The notes under the pieces are model-generated. The model saw only the letters and a program-made list of their open reading frames with translations, was not told where the DNA came from and searched no databases. Positions 9,519 through 18,206 of a stretch of DNA of 33,208 nucleotides are shown here, in pieces. Position numbers and translations under genes: made by a program. Origin of the DNA: Bacteroidota bacterium (GTDB taxonomy: Bacteria > Chloroflexota > Anaerolineae > Aggregatilineales > Phototrophicaceae); contig JAPUDW010000398.1 in NCBI GenBank assembly GCA_027492915.1, positions 1-33,208 of the forward strand, written 5' to 3'. Position 1 is the first letter of the stretch; every line of letters begins with the position of its first letter.

Positions 9519-11792
9519 TTGTTGGATGGCGATATGCTGCACCTGCAATATCAGGTCGGTTATGACAAGCTTATCCAGAAGATCCCAATTTCGCAGGGGG
9601 TCGCGGGGCGAGTGATTCGTACCCAAAAGCCGGAACTCGTCGAAGATGCCGCCAGTGATCCTGATTTTCTCTACGCATTCGCTGGATTGAACTCGGAAAT
9701 ATGTGTCCCATTGATTAATGATGGGCAAGCCATTGGGACGATGATCGTGGAGGCGCGCGACAGCAAGAAGCTGACCCAGAATGATCTGCGCATGTTGATT
9801 ACCCTGAGTGAGCAGCTCAGTGTGGCAGTAGAACGCGCCCGCTTATATACGGCAGTACAAGAAAGCAGCCAGAAATACCAGCGCGTGGTAAATACTGTCC
9901 GCGAGATCATCTTCCAAACCGACTTGCATGGCAGTATTATCTTCTTGAATAAAGCATGGGAACACATTACTGGATATACAATTGACGACAGCATGGGTAA
10001 GCAGTTTGCCGCCTTTATCCCCCCCGAATATGTTGATGATATTCAAACAACCAGTCTCAAGCTAATTCATGGTGAACAGCAGCAAATTCGTTTTAAGAGC
10101 GAATTGGTACATCTTGACTCGAATCGTGTTCCAGTCGAAGTCCATCTCCAATGTATTTATGATGTTGAAGGTCAACTCATCGGCGTGGGCGGCACGATGA
10201 CCGATATTACACGGCGTGTTGAGGCCGAAAAACGCGAGCAAGAACGCGGTTTACTGGTACAGGTACGGGCGGCCATTTCCAGCCAGCTTGACCTCAAAGA
10301 GACCATCCGCACGATTGTGGAAGCAACCGCCAGCGCGTTTCAATACGACCTCGTTGGTGTATATCTGCTGCGTGGCAATACCTTATACTTGCAGCATCAA
10401 GTCGGCTACGAAATCACCTTTGACTCTATTGATATTTCGGTAGGTGTTTCCGGTCGCGTTGCCCGTACCGGCATTCCGGCGCTGGTCGAGGACACATCCA
10501 GCGATCCTGACTTTGTTCATGCCATGAGCTGCCCCACTTCCGAAGTCTGCGTGCCACTACTGAATAAAGGGCTGGTTATCGGCATTATGAATGTCGAGTC
10601 GAAAGGCAAACGCCTGACCGAATCCGACCTGAATATGATGATTGACCTGAGCGAACACGTCAGTATCGTCGTCGAACGTTCGCAACTGTATATGGCAGTA
10701 GTCGAGAGTAATCAACGTTACCAGATGGTCGTGGATAATATTCATGAGGTTATATTCCAGCTTAACCCCGAAGGTATCTTCACCTTCCTCAATGAATCGT
10801 GGGTAGAGCTTTCAGGTTACTCTATTGAAGAGAGCCTCGGCAAACATTATTCAACCTTTATGCCGCCCGAAGATATTGCCAAAGCCGAAGCGCTGGGTAA
10901 CTTACTTTATGAAGGTAAGGAAGATGCCGTTCGCTACCAGCACTCACTCATCCGGTCAGATGGTTCTACCGTGCCGTTGGAAGTGCGTATACAACTCATC
11001 TACAGTCCCAATGAAGAATCGGTGGGTATCGGCGGAACAGCTATCAACATCAGCGAACGGATACAGGCTGAACAACAATCGTTGAACTTGCTGCTGCAAA
11101 CCCGCACGGTCGAGATGCTTCGCAGCTTCCTGACGGGTGTCTCCCACGACTTGCGCACACCGCTGTCGATCATGAACACTTCGTTGTATCTGCTGCGTCG
11201 CAACCTCGGCGCAGCAGCGAATGGCAACCGCTACCTAGGAGCGCTGGACAAGCAAACCGATCATATGCAGCACGTTATTGAAGATATGCTGGATATGTCC
11301 AAACTCGATGAGGAGACCACTGAACTAAGCCTGATGCGTGTGGATATTAACGGCTTAATCCGTGATCTACTCGTTACGCTTAACACCAACGCCGAAGCGA
11401 AACATCAACGCATCATCTATTCCACTTTGACCGACCATTCAATCATCATGTCTGACCAATCAATGATTGGTAAGGCGATTAAGAATGTGCTGAAAAATGC
11501 TATTCAATATACGCCTGAAGGCGGTCAGATTAATATCGTCACGAGTAATGGCAGCAGCGACCTATTTCGAATTGACGTGAGTGACTCTGGTATCGGCATC
11601 GACGCTACCATACTCCCACATATCTTCGACCGCTTCTATAAGGCGGATGCTGCCCGTCCAACCGGACAAGGCGGTATGGGGCTTGGCCTTTCAATCGCCC
11701 GTAAAATCATTGAGATGCACGGCGGCACCATCACCGCTGCCAGCACTCCCGGCAAAGGCAGCACATTCACGATTGCACTGCCGATCCGGTAG
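9519..11792 (+). CDS. Sensor histidine kinase, C-terminal part (GAF-PAS-GAF-PAS-HisKA-HATPase)
   Basis: This continues the preceding gene in the same frame after one TAG. Counting from the codon after the stop: rest of GAF2 1-110, PAS2 118-232, GAF3 245-395, PAS3 400-515, HisKA with the phospho-acceptor His543 in FLTGVSHDLRTPLS, then HATPase_c with the N box (Asn660 in NVLKNAIQYTPEGG), G1 (DSGIGI, 689-694), F box (IFDRFYKAD) and G2 (GMGLGLS). All kinase motifs are intact. Alone it could be made only by readthrough or by restart: TTG 9519 or ATG 9531 have at best a weak GGATGG upstream. No response regulator is adjacent, so the partner is unknown. In module 1 and module 3 the residue at the stop position is Tyr (TIYLLRDD, GVYLLRGN). 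Confidence 0.85.
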   Translation: MLDGDMLHLQYQVGYDKLIQKIPISQGVAGRVIRTQKPELVEDAASDPDFLYAFAGLNSEICVPLINDGQAIGTMIVEARDSKKLTQNDLRMLITLSEQLSVAVERARLYTAVQESSQKYQRVVNTVREIIFQTDLHGSIIFLNKAWEHITGYTIDDSMGKQFAAFIPPEYVDDIQTTSLKLIHGEQQQIRFKSELVHLDSNRVPVEVHLQCIYDVEGQLIGVGGTMTDITRRVEAEKREQERGLLVQVRAAISSQLDLKETIRTIVEATASAFQYDLVGVYLLRGNTLYLQHQVGYEITFDSIDISVGVSGRVARTGIPALVEDTSSDPDFVHAMSCPTSEVCVPLLNKGLVIGIMNVESKGKRLTESDLNMMIDLSEHVSIVVERSQLYMAVVESNQRYQMVVDNIHEVIFQLNPEGIFTFLNESWVELSGYSIEESLGKHYSTFMPPEDIAKAEALGNLLYEGKEDAVRYQHSLIRSDGSTVPLEVRIQLIYSPNEESVGIGGTAINISERIQAEQQSLNLLLQTRTVEMLRSFLTGVSHDLRTPLSIMNTSLYLLRRNLGAAANGNRYLGALDKQTDHMQHVIEDMLDMSKLDEETTELSLMRVDINGLIRDLLVTLNTNAEAKHQRIIYSTLTDHSIIMSDQSMIGKAIKNVLKNAIQYTPEGGQINIVTSNGSSDLFRIDVSDSGIGIDATILPHIFDRFYKADAARPTGQGGMGLGLSIARKIIEMHGGTITAASTPGKGSTFTIALPIR

Positions 11793-12036
11793 CATAGATA
11801 CCCCTACCCGAAATCCTCCCTTTCGCAGTGCGATCTTTACCGATATGAACAGCCTATAATTTAACCAGCATTTGCCCCCAACCGACACGCGCCTTACAAA
11901 CAATGTTCGTGAGCTGTGTATTCTGCCTACAGCAAACGATAATTCAGCTTTTAACAGGCTGCGTAGATAGTACACTGCCCTTTCCGCTACTATTCTTAGC
12001 CATCGCAACTTTGTTTATGATAGGATCTCGTTGAAT
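11793..12036. other. Spacer between kinase and iron-type binding protein, no gene seen
   Basis: A 244-bp spacer that must contain the promoter of the downstream binding-protein gene. I looked for a Fur-like GATAAT inverted repeat because of the neighbour's likely role and did not find a convincing one. No strong terminator for the kinase was found. Confidence 0.4.
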
Positions 12037-13026
12037 ATGTCATTCCAGTCTCTTTTAAACCGTTCACGCAGCTTACTTTTGGTCACGCTGGTCAGCCTCA
12101 GTGTCATGCCCTTGGCCGCACAGGAAGCTACCGAAACACCAGAAGCGCCTGTATTCCCGCTCAGCATTACCCACAGCCTCGGCACCATCGAAATTCCGGC
12201 AGCACCGGAACGCATCATCGCCCTCGGCAGCACTGATATTGATGTGGCTTATGCAGTCGGTATCAACCCCATCGCGATATATGCCAACCCCTATGAGGAA
12301 GATGGTATTTCACCGTGGCTGGACGATTATTTTGATGCCGAAGAAACCGAACTGATAACTTTTGACCAGCTCAATTTTGAGCAGGTGGTGGAACTTCAGC
12401 CTGATTTGATTATGGGCAGTGTGTATAACATCGACACACTGTACGCCAATCTGTCGCAAATTGCCCCCACAACCGCATGGATTACCGAATCCTATGGTGA
12501 CACTTGGCAAGAACAGGCTGTCGCCGCCGGGCAGGCGCTCGGCAAAGAAGCCGAAGCGCAAGAATTGGTCGATGAGACTGAAAGCCAAATTGAAGCCATT
12601 CAGACCGAATATCCGGCGATTGAGGGCAAAACCTTTAGCCTCTCTTTCCTATGGGATACAGCAGGCATTGCCACCATCTACTCGCCGGATGATTTCGCCG
12701 TGCAGTTCTTCCAAGAATTGGGCTTCGAACTTACCCCCGCCTTAGCCGAACTGGAAGAGGAAGAAGGCAACTCACAGGGCGCGCTGAGCCTCGAAACCTT
12801 ACATCTGATTGATGCCGATCTGGTCGTGCTGGCCTTCGCATCGCCAGAAATTCAAACCGCCTACGAAGAAAACCCGCTTTACCAGCAGTTGCAAGCGGTG
12901 AAGGATGGTCGCGTGGTTGTGGTCGATCTGACAACGATTGCGCTGTTACGCACGCCTTCGGTGCTGGGCATTCAATGGGTGCTTGAAAACCTCAAGCCGA
13001 GTTTCGAACTTCTCACGGAAAGCTAA
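12037..13026 (+). CDS. ABC transporter substrate-binding protein, iron-siderophore/cobalamin type
   Basis: Periplasmic-binding-protein-2 superfamily (FepB/BtuF-like), 329 residues. A signal peptide (basic NRSRS, hydrophobic LLLVTLVSLSVM) ends near LAAQEA. There is no lipobox cysteine. The signature PAAPERIIALGSTDIDVAYAVG is the usual start of the first lobe, FEQVVELQPDLIMG is the conserved strand-helix of this family, and a long helix (residues about 165-195) links the lobes. ATG 12037 is chosen (TTG 12031 is an alternative), with AGGAT just upstream. Ferric-siderophore or heme is the usual ligand, but this is family inference. It is an orphan: no FecCD permease or ATPase is adjacent, and the next gene is convergent. 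Confidence 0.87.
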   Translation: MSFQSLLNRSRSLLLVTLVSLSVMPLAAQEATETPEAPVFPLSITHSLGTIEIPAAPERIIALGSTDIDVAYAVGINPIAIYANPYEEDGISPWLDDYFDAEETELITFDQLNFEQVVELQPDLIMGSVYNIDTLYANLSQIAPTTAWITESYGDTWQEQAVAAGQALGKEAEAQELVDETESQIEAIQTEYPAIEGKTFSLSFLWDTAGIATIYSPDDFAVQFFQELGFELTPALAELEEEEGNSQGALSLETLHLIDADLVVLAFASPEIQTAYEENPLYQQLQAVKDGRVVVVDLTTIALLRTPSVLGIQWVLENLKPSFELLTES

Positions 13027-13042
13027 ACACTTCTGGAATCAA

Positions 13043-13068
13043 AATGGAGGGACATACATCCCTCCATT
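13043..13068. terminator. Hairpin terminator between convergent genes
   Basis: A perfect 10-bp stem, AATGGAGGGA-cataca-TCCCTCCATT. On the minus strand it is followed by TTTTGATT, suggesting a terminator for the isomerase operon. On the plus strand no U-tract follows, so for the binding-protein gene it is weaker. Confidence 0.7.
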
Positions 13069-13087
13069 GGCTTGCAACTATTCGCCT

Positions 13088-14545
13088 CTACTTGTGGTAA
13101 TAAGTTGACCAACCGAGATACTTGTTGAACGCCTCGTCGATCATGTTGGCAACATGCGATTGGTTAATCGACACATGATGTTCGAACCCATTTTCGCAGA
13201 TGTACGCCAGCAGTTCTTGGAAGCGCGGCACTTGCACCACACCATAACCGCCAAACGTATCAATCGGGTCGTCAGTGAAATCGCCCTGCCCTGTGTACGC
13301 CACAATCTTGCCGCTGAAGTCGTCGGTGGACAGGCGCAGATAGCTGAAGGGGTTTTTCTTCACCCGCCCGTAGATCGTGCCATAGGTGTTTTCCTTGCCG
13401 ACCGTCTTGGAAATAATCTCCTGATAATCCATGATCGGAATATCCTCAATGAAGATGTCCTTCGGCAAGTTTGAGCAGTGGAACACCACGCCCTTATCAG
13501 GATCATCACCGTAGTTGTTGTTCCAGTCGACCAGCGCCGACGGGCGACCGGAGCCAAGTTGCAGCGCCAGCATCGCCAGCGCACCCACGATGTCGGTTTC
13601 GCAAGCGGCGGGGTTAAGCTTGTTGCTGCTCATGCTCATCAGCGTACACGGCACCACACCGAAATATTCTTCCATCGAAGTCCAACATTGGATAGCGGTC
13701 GCGTCCAACGCGTTGTCGTCCATCCAGCCATCCAGCACCACGCCGAACTTCGCCATGCGATACAGCGAGACTTCAGGGATATTGCTGGTACGGGCGTAAC
13801 CACGAATCGCGCCCAGCTTGCCCTGCACCGTCGGGTCGTTGTCCTCCAGCCGGTTGATGCGCCCGAATACTTCCGAGAGGTCTAGCGTTTCAACACTCAC
13901 ACCGGCGTGGTCGAGAATCTTCTCGCTAAAACGCACTGTTTTGAAGGCTTCCGGTCGTGCGCCCATCATACCCAACCGTGCGGAACGCATCCCACGAACG
14001 ATGCGGCAAATTCCTGCAAACGTTTGCAAATCATTCATAAAAGCAGGCGAGTTGGGGTCCATCGTGTGGTTGCTGGTGATCGAATACTTGATGTTGTACT
14101 GGCGCAGGTTGTTGCAAGCGCTCATCTTGCCGCAAAAGCTGTCCCGCCGCCAATTAATGTCCATCTTGGTCGCGTCATCAGGGAAAGCGTGAATCAGAAC
14201 CGGCACATTCAAGCCCGATAAGCGAATGGTGTTGGCGATGGCGCGTTCGTCACCGAAGTTGGGCAGTGTCACCAGCACACCATCAATTTCCTCACGGTGC
14301 TGCCGGAACAAATCGGCACACATCTGTGCTTCTTTAAGCGACTCAATCGCGCCGTTATTGGTATCACCTTCGGGTGTGATGATGGCGCGAATACCGGCTT
14401 TTTCCAGCACTTGCAGGATGGTATTACGGCCTTCGCCTGCCAGATGTGCGGGGAAGAAACCGCGGTTGCCGACGATCACCGCCAGCGTCACCGGACGGCT
14501 ATTCAAGGCAGCAGCAGGTGTCGGTTGGGGCTGTGCAAGAACCAT
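13088..14545 (-). CDS. L-fucose/L-arabinose isomerase-fold protein
   Basis: Aldose-ketose isomerase of the FucI/AraA C-terminal superfamily, 485 residues, clearly shorter than E. coli FucI. The N-terminal half is a sugar-binding Rossmann-like region (VTLAVIVGNRGFFPAHLAGEG). The C-terminal half has the family blocks ALDATAIQCWTSMEEYFG, AACETDIVGALAML and VVFHCSNLP, which contain the acidic and histidine residues that bind the catalytic metal in this family. The start has AAGGAG at 8 nt. It is the last gene of an operon behind ribulokinase and a GH4 glycosidase, so conversion of L-arabinose to L-ribulose is the simplest role. D-arabinose or L-fucose cannot be excluded. It is not canonical AraA, and no araD is seen nearby. 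Confidence 0.85.
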   Translation of the reverse strand: MVLAQPQPTPAAALNSRPVTLAVIVGNRGFFPAHLAGEGRNTILQVLEKAGIRAIITPEGDTNNGAIESLKEAQMCADLFRQHREEIDGVLVTLPNFGDERAIANTIRLSGLNVPVLIHAFPDDATKMDINWRRDSFCGKMSACNNLRQYNIKYSITSNHTMDPNSPAFMNDLQTFAGICRIVRGMRSARLGMMGARPEAFKTVRFSEKILDHAGVSVETLDLSEVFGRINRLEDNDPTVQGKLGAIRGYARTSNIPEVSLYRMAKFGVVLDGWMDDNALDATAIQCWTSMEEYFGVVPCTLMSMSSNKLNPAACETDIVGALAMLALQLGSGRPSALVDWNNNYGDDPDKGVVFHCSNLPKDIFIEDIPIMDYQEIISKTVGKENTYGTIYGRVKKNPFSYLRLSTDDFSGKIVAYTGQGDFTDDPIDTFGGYGVVQVPRFQELLAYICENGFEHHVSINQSHVANMIDEAFNKYLGWSTYYHK

Positions 14546-14598
14546 TTTCTAAACTCCTTAATAATAAAGTCTTTCGTGGATATTCTTTCTATGGCGTA

Positions 14599-14621
14599 GG
14601 GGTTTACCAGCAGCAAACCCC
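14599..14621. promoter_or_regulatory. Intercistronic hairpin between GH4 and isomerase genes
   Basis: GGGGTTT-accagcagc-AAACCCC forms a perfect 7-bp stem in the 97-bp gap. It is preceded by GTA, so it resembles the dispersed GTAGGG hairpins. No U-tract. An mRNA-stability or expression-ratio role is inferred only from its place. Confidence 0.5.
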
Positions 14622-14642
14622 AACGTCATCAATTAAACATTT

Positions 14643-16202
14643 TTAATGCGCCGGTTCCTTGGTCATCTTGCCCTTGTCGGCAGCGGCGGCATTGGCGCGG
14701 GATTGGGCGGCTTGTTCCGCCATTTCCTCGACCGACTTGGTATGCAGCCGTGCCGCACCCTCGGTTTGGCGCAGCTTCACACGCTTACCAGTCGCCTCAG
14801 CCGTTTGCAAACGCTGCTGCGCTGCCGGAATAGCATCGGCATACTGCGGCAGCCATTGGGCTTGTGCCACCAGCATTTCATCCGCCATCTGCCAGACTTC
14901 TTCAGGGTTACACACCGCGCCAATCAACGGGTCGTGCAACATCGCTTGCTTGAGCAGCGTCACATCGCCATGTACCGCCGCCTCCATGCCCATCTGCTGT
15001 ACGCGCACACTGGCGGAACAAGTCGCGGCAGCCGCCAGCGGCAGGTCGCCAATCACAGGCATGTTGATACCATTCTTATCGACATAACCGGGGGTTTCGA
15101 TAATGCAGCCGTTCGGCAGGTTAGGAATTTGACCGTTGTTCGGCAGGTTGAAGTGACCACGATAAGTCCGTCCGGTTTGCAGCGCCTCGATGATATACGA
15201 GCCGTGTTCCTCGCTGCGTTTGTCGCTGGTAATCGCTGGCGGTTCTTCGCTCATCCAGTTTGGGAAGTCGTTCTCGAACCAGTTACGTCCCTCGGTACAC
15301 ACCCGCAGGTAGCCGCCGGTTTCGCCATTAATCCAGCTTGAGAGGTCAATCCACTGGTTGATCTCGTCGGTACGCTTGCGATACCACGGCAGGTACTCAC
15401 TCAAGTGACCGTTGGACTCGGTGCTGTAATAACCGAAGCGCCGCAGCACATCAATCCGCACTTTCTCGGTCGTCGGGTATTCGGGATGCCCTTCGAACAA
15501 TTCGAGCATACGCGGTATCAGGTCAATACCCCGCCACTGGGCTTTCACGAACCACGTCTGATGATTAATGCCCGATGCCACCACATCCACTTCGCGGCGG
15601 TGCAGCTTGTACTCTGGGTCAATCAAGCCTTCGCGCTTCGCCCACACTTCCACGCACTTGGCAATCTGCCAGTGTGCGCCCTGTACCCCGTGGCACAAGC
15701 CGATGGTCTTAACCCCGCCGTACAGGTTACACGCCCACACATTCATCGCCATCGGGTTCGAGTAATTCAGGAACAGCGCGTCCGGCTTGGCGACTTCGCG
15801 AATGTCTTTGCAAATGCTGAGCAGCGCGGGGATCGTGCGTTGGGCGTACATAATGCCACCCGCGCACAGGGTATCGCCCACGCATTGGTCAACACCGTAC
15901 TTCAACGGAATATCAATATCGGTTTGGAAGGCGGCTAACCCACCCTGCCGGATCATGCAGATGATGTAGTCACTGTCGGCAATCGCCTCGCGCTGGCTGG
16001 TGGTCGCACTCACACTAGCTGGCAGTTTGTTCGCCTCGATGTCACGGCGGCACAACTGTGTCACCATATCGAGGTTGCGCGGGGAAACATCCATCAATGC
16101 AAACGTCGTATCGGTCAGTTCAGGGATGGCTAGAATGTCATGCATCAGGCGGCGGGTAAAGCCAATCGACCCCGCGCCGACCATCGCTATCTTGAGGGGC
16201 AT
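14643..16202 (-). CDS. Glycoside hydrolase family 4 (alpha-galactosidase/alpha-galacturonidase-like)
   Basis: NAD+- and Mn2+-dependent glycosidase that works by an oxidation-elimination mechanism (family knowledge). The N-terminal NAD site is MVGAGSIGF; the metal and substrate region is NYSNPMAMNVW...GLCHGVQG, with the metal-ligand Cys, followed by GINHQTWF. These blocks fit the MelA (alpha-galactosidase) branch rather than the 6-phospho-glucosidase branch. At 519 residues it is longer than MelA (about 450); the extra part is a charged Ala/Glu/Lys-rich C-terminal tail. ATG 16202 is chosen because GGAG lies 9 nt upstream; ATG 16208 is too close to it. There is no signal peptide, so it acts on imported glycosides. 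It lies between ribulokinase and the isomerase, suggesting it frees a pentose for them. Confidence 0.9.
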   Translation of the reverse strand: MPLKIAMVGAGSIGFTRRLMHDILAIPELTDTTFALMDVSPRNLDMVTQLCRRDIEANKLPASVSATTSQREAIADSDYIICMIRQGGLAAFQTDIDIPLKYGVDQCVGDTLCAGGIMYAQRTIPALLSICKDIREVAKPDALFLNYSNPMAMNVWACNLYGGVKTIGLCHGVQGAHWQIAKCVEVWAKREGLIDPEYKLHRREVDVVASGINHQTWFVKAQWRGIDLIPRMLELFEGHPEYPTTEKVRIDVLRRFGYYSTESNGHLSEYLPWYRKRTDEINQWIDLSSWINGETGGYLRVCTEGRNWFENDFPNWMSEEPPAITSDKRSEEHGSYIIEALQTGRTYRGHFNLPNNGQIPNLPNGCIIETPGYVDKNGINMPVIGDLPLAAAATCSASVRVQQMGMEAAVHGDVTLLKQAMLHDPLIGAVCNPEEVWQMADEMLVAQAQWLPQYADAIPAAQQRLQTAEATGKRVKLRQTEGAARLHTKSVEEMAEQAAQSRANAAAADKGKMTKEPAH

Positions 16203-16266
16203 ATGCATTATCTCCAATGACTAAATATTTTGATGTTCAACAAATAATTTTGATGTCACTCAATAA

Positions 16267-16318
16267 CAACCACAGAGGCACAAAGTTTTCTCTCAATCTC
16301 TGCGCCTCTGCCGTTCAT
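16267..16318. repeat. CTCTGCG-type dispersed repeat in the araB-GH4 gap
   Basis: ACCACAGAGGCACAAAG and, 22 bp later, CTCTGCGCCTCTGCCG face each other, with CAGAGGC/GCCTCTG as exact inverted arms. It belongs to the same family as the long array at 30.7-31.1 kb and fills most of the 107-bp gap between araB and the GH4 gene. Confidence 0.65.
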
Positions 16319-16324
16319 CTTGTC

Positions 16325-17974
16325 TTATTCCCCGCGTGCTTCACGCCGGATATTCTTTAACCGCTTCATCACATCATTCGTGCCGCGACCGAAATAGTCA
16401 TACAGCGCCTTGTACTCGTTGTACAGTTGGTCATAAATCGCCTGGTTCGCTGGAATGGGGTTCACGACCACATCCTTGACCTTGCCCATCACATCCGCTG
16501 CCGCGTCAATGTTCGGGTAAACACCCGCCGCCACCGCCGCGTGCATCGCCGAACCGAGCGCCGGAGCCTGCGATGACCCCGCCAATTTCAGCGAGCGTCC
16601 GGTCACGTCGGCGGAAATCTGGCGCAGCATCGCGTTCTTATCCGGCAAACCACCCGCGCAAATCAATTCTTTCACGGGTACGCCCTGCTGTTCAAACGCC
16701 TCGATGATGACGCGTGTACCAAAAGCCGTTGCCTCGATCAACGCACGGTAAATATCCGGTGCGCGTGTGCCGAGCGACCCACCAACCAATACGCCTGTCA
16801 GGTCAGCATCCACCAGCGTCGAACGGTTGCCGTTCCACCAGTCAAGCGCGATCAAACCATGTTCGCCGACCTTCTGCTTGGCAGCTTCGTGTTCGAGGTA
16901 CTGGTGAATATCCATACCGGCTTCTTTGGCCGCGTCATAATATTCCGGCGGCACGGCGTTGTTCACGAACCACGCGAAGATGTCGCCCACGCCGCTCTGC
17001 CCTGCCTCGTAACCATAGTAACCGGGAGTGATGCCACCGCGCACCACACCGCACATCCCCTCGACTGTCTTCAGTTGGTCGCCGTTCAGGATGTGGCAGG
17101 TCGATGTCCCCATAATCATGACCATCGTGCCGTTCTTGGCCTTCACCGCCGGATACGTCACATGTGCATCAACGTTCGCCACCGCAACAGATGTACCTTC
17201 TTTCAGCCCTGTCCATTCAGCCGCCTGTGCGGTCAAGCCGCCAGCCTTCGAACCCAGTTCGCCAAACTCGCGCTGCATCTTGCTATCGACCACATCCGCG
17301 AAGGCCGGATTGAGTGCGCCAAAATAAGCGCGGTCAGGGTAGCCTTCGCCCTGCACCATCGCCTTATAGCCAGCGGTACAGGCGTTACGCACTTCGTTGC
17401 CCGTAAGCTGCCAGATCACCCAGTCGCAGGCTTCAATCAAACGGTCAGCCGCCGCGTAAACGTCCGGCGCTTCATTCAAGATTTGCAGCGCCTTGCTGAA
17501 AAACCATTCCGACGAAATCTTGCCGCCGTAACGCTGCAACCAGCCCTGCCCCATCTTACGCGCCGTTTCGTTAATCAGATCAGCTTCCGGCTGCGCGGCG
17601 TGGTGCTTCCACAGTTTCACCCAGCTATGCGGATTGCTTTTCCACTGGTCAACACCGCACAACGGCGTGCCGTCCTTGAGCGTCGGCAGCATCGTACAAG
17701 CGGTGAAGTCAATCGCCAGCCCAACGACTTCTTCCGGCTTCACGCCCGCTTGCTTGAGCACTGCGGGAATGGTCTGCTTGAACACTTCAATATAATCAAA
17801 TGGGTTTTGGAGCGCCCAATCGGGTGGCAGGGGTTTGTCGCTGCCGGGGAGGTGCTGGTCAATCACACCATCGCCGTAAGCGTGTACGGCAGATGCAACC
17901 TCACGTCCGTCGCGCACATCCACCAGCAAAGCGCGGCCTGACTCAGTTCCAAAATCAACGCCTATGGTATACAT
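16325..17974 (-). CDS. araB: Ribulokinase
   Basis: ATP-dependent kinase making ribulose 5-phosphate, FGGY family, 549 residues, close to the usual AraB length. Diagnostic blocks: DFGTESGRALLVD at the N-terminus (phosphate-1), NPHSWVKLWKHHAAQPEAD, MIMGTSTCHI, ALDWWNGNRSTLVDADLTG, and the adenosine motif ELICAGGLPDKNAMLRQI. These are the AraB-specific forms rather than xylulokinase or glycerol kinase. The ribosome site is poor (GGATT, about 4 nt). It is the first gene of the operon with GH4 and the isomerase, behind a promoter with a perfect TATAAT. The next step (AraD) is not in the window. Confidence 0.95.
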   Translation of the reverse strand: MYTIGVDFGTESGRALLVDVRDGREVASAVHAYGDGVIDQHLPGSDKPLPPDWALQNPFDYIEVFKQTIPAVLKQAGVKPEEVVGLAIDFTACTMLPTLKDGTPLCGVDQWKSNPHSWVKLWKHHAAQPEADLINETARKMGQGWLQRYGGKISSEWFFSKALQILNEAPDVYAAADRLIEACDWVIWQLTGNEVRNACTAGYKAMVQGEGYPDRAYFGALNPAFADVVDSKMQREFGELGSKAGGLTAQAAEWTGLKEGTSVAVANVDAHVTYPAVKAKNGTMVMIMGTSTCHILNGDQLKTVEGMCGVVRGGITPGYYGYEAGQSGVGDIFAWFVNNAVPPEYYDAAKEAGMDIHQYLEHEAAKQKVGEHGLIALDWWNGNRSTLVDADLTGVLVGGSLGTRAPDIYRALIEATAFGTRVIIEAFEQQGVPVKELICAGGLPDKNAMLRQISADVTGRSLKLAGSSQAPALGSAMHAAVAAGVYPNIDAAADVMGKVKDVVVNPIPANQAIYDQLYNEYKALYDYFGRGTNDVMKRLKNIRREARGE

Positions 17975-18008
17975 ATCAAATCCATCTTTCGTAAATAGTA
18001 AGTGCGTT

Positions 18009-18044
18009 TTGGGCGATTATAACACTTTTCTGTGAACGGTCACA
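18009..18044 (-). promoter_or_regulatory. Promoter and candidate operator of the araB operon
   Basis: On the minus strand, TATAAT (18021-18016) is preceded at 16 bp by GTGACC, a 4/6 match to the -35 consensus. The inverted repeat TGTGA-ccgt-TCACA (18044-18031) overlaps that -35, the normal place for a repressor operator. The arms resemble CRP half-sites but the spacer is 4, not 6. The regulator is unknown. Confidence 0.6.
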
Positions 18045-18136
18045 CATGTCACTTATCACATTTAGAATGACCTTGAAATATAAAAAACGTCGGTGTGCTG
18101 ATACTCTAGGCATCAAACTAAGGCAATACTTAAAGT

Positions 18137-18152
18137 GCCCTCATATGAGGGC
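18137..18152. promoter_or_regulatory. Perfect 16-bp palindrome GCCCTCATATGAGGGC
   Basis: A gapless perfect palindrome 55 bp before the SRPBCC gene and about 30 bp before its likely -10. It could be a regulator-binding site. It has no loop, so it would make a poor RNA hairpin. Confidence 0.5.
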
Positions 18153-18180
18153 TTCATCAGGCATAATAGTCTGTAGTGTC

Positions 18181-18186
18181 TATAAT
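18181..18186 (+). promoter_or_regulatory. Candidate -10 box of the SRPBCC gene
   Basis: A perfect TATAAT 21 bp before the start codon, followed by the ribosome site AGGAG. No recognisable -35 hexamer is present at the proper distance. Confidence 0.45.
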
Positions 18187-18206
18187 GGGGCTTAAAAGGA
18201 GCGATC

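Noticed and set aside
11793..12036. Fur box before the iron-type binding protein
   Set aside because: No GATAAT-based 19-bp inverted repeat was found; short AT-rich matches are not convincing.
16859..17941. 360-residue plus-strand frame opposite araB
   Set aside because: Antisense shadow; its His/Arg-rich composition reflects the codon pattern of araB on the other strand.
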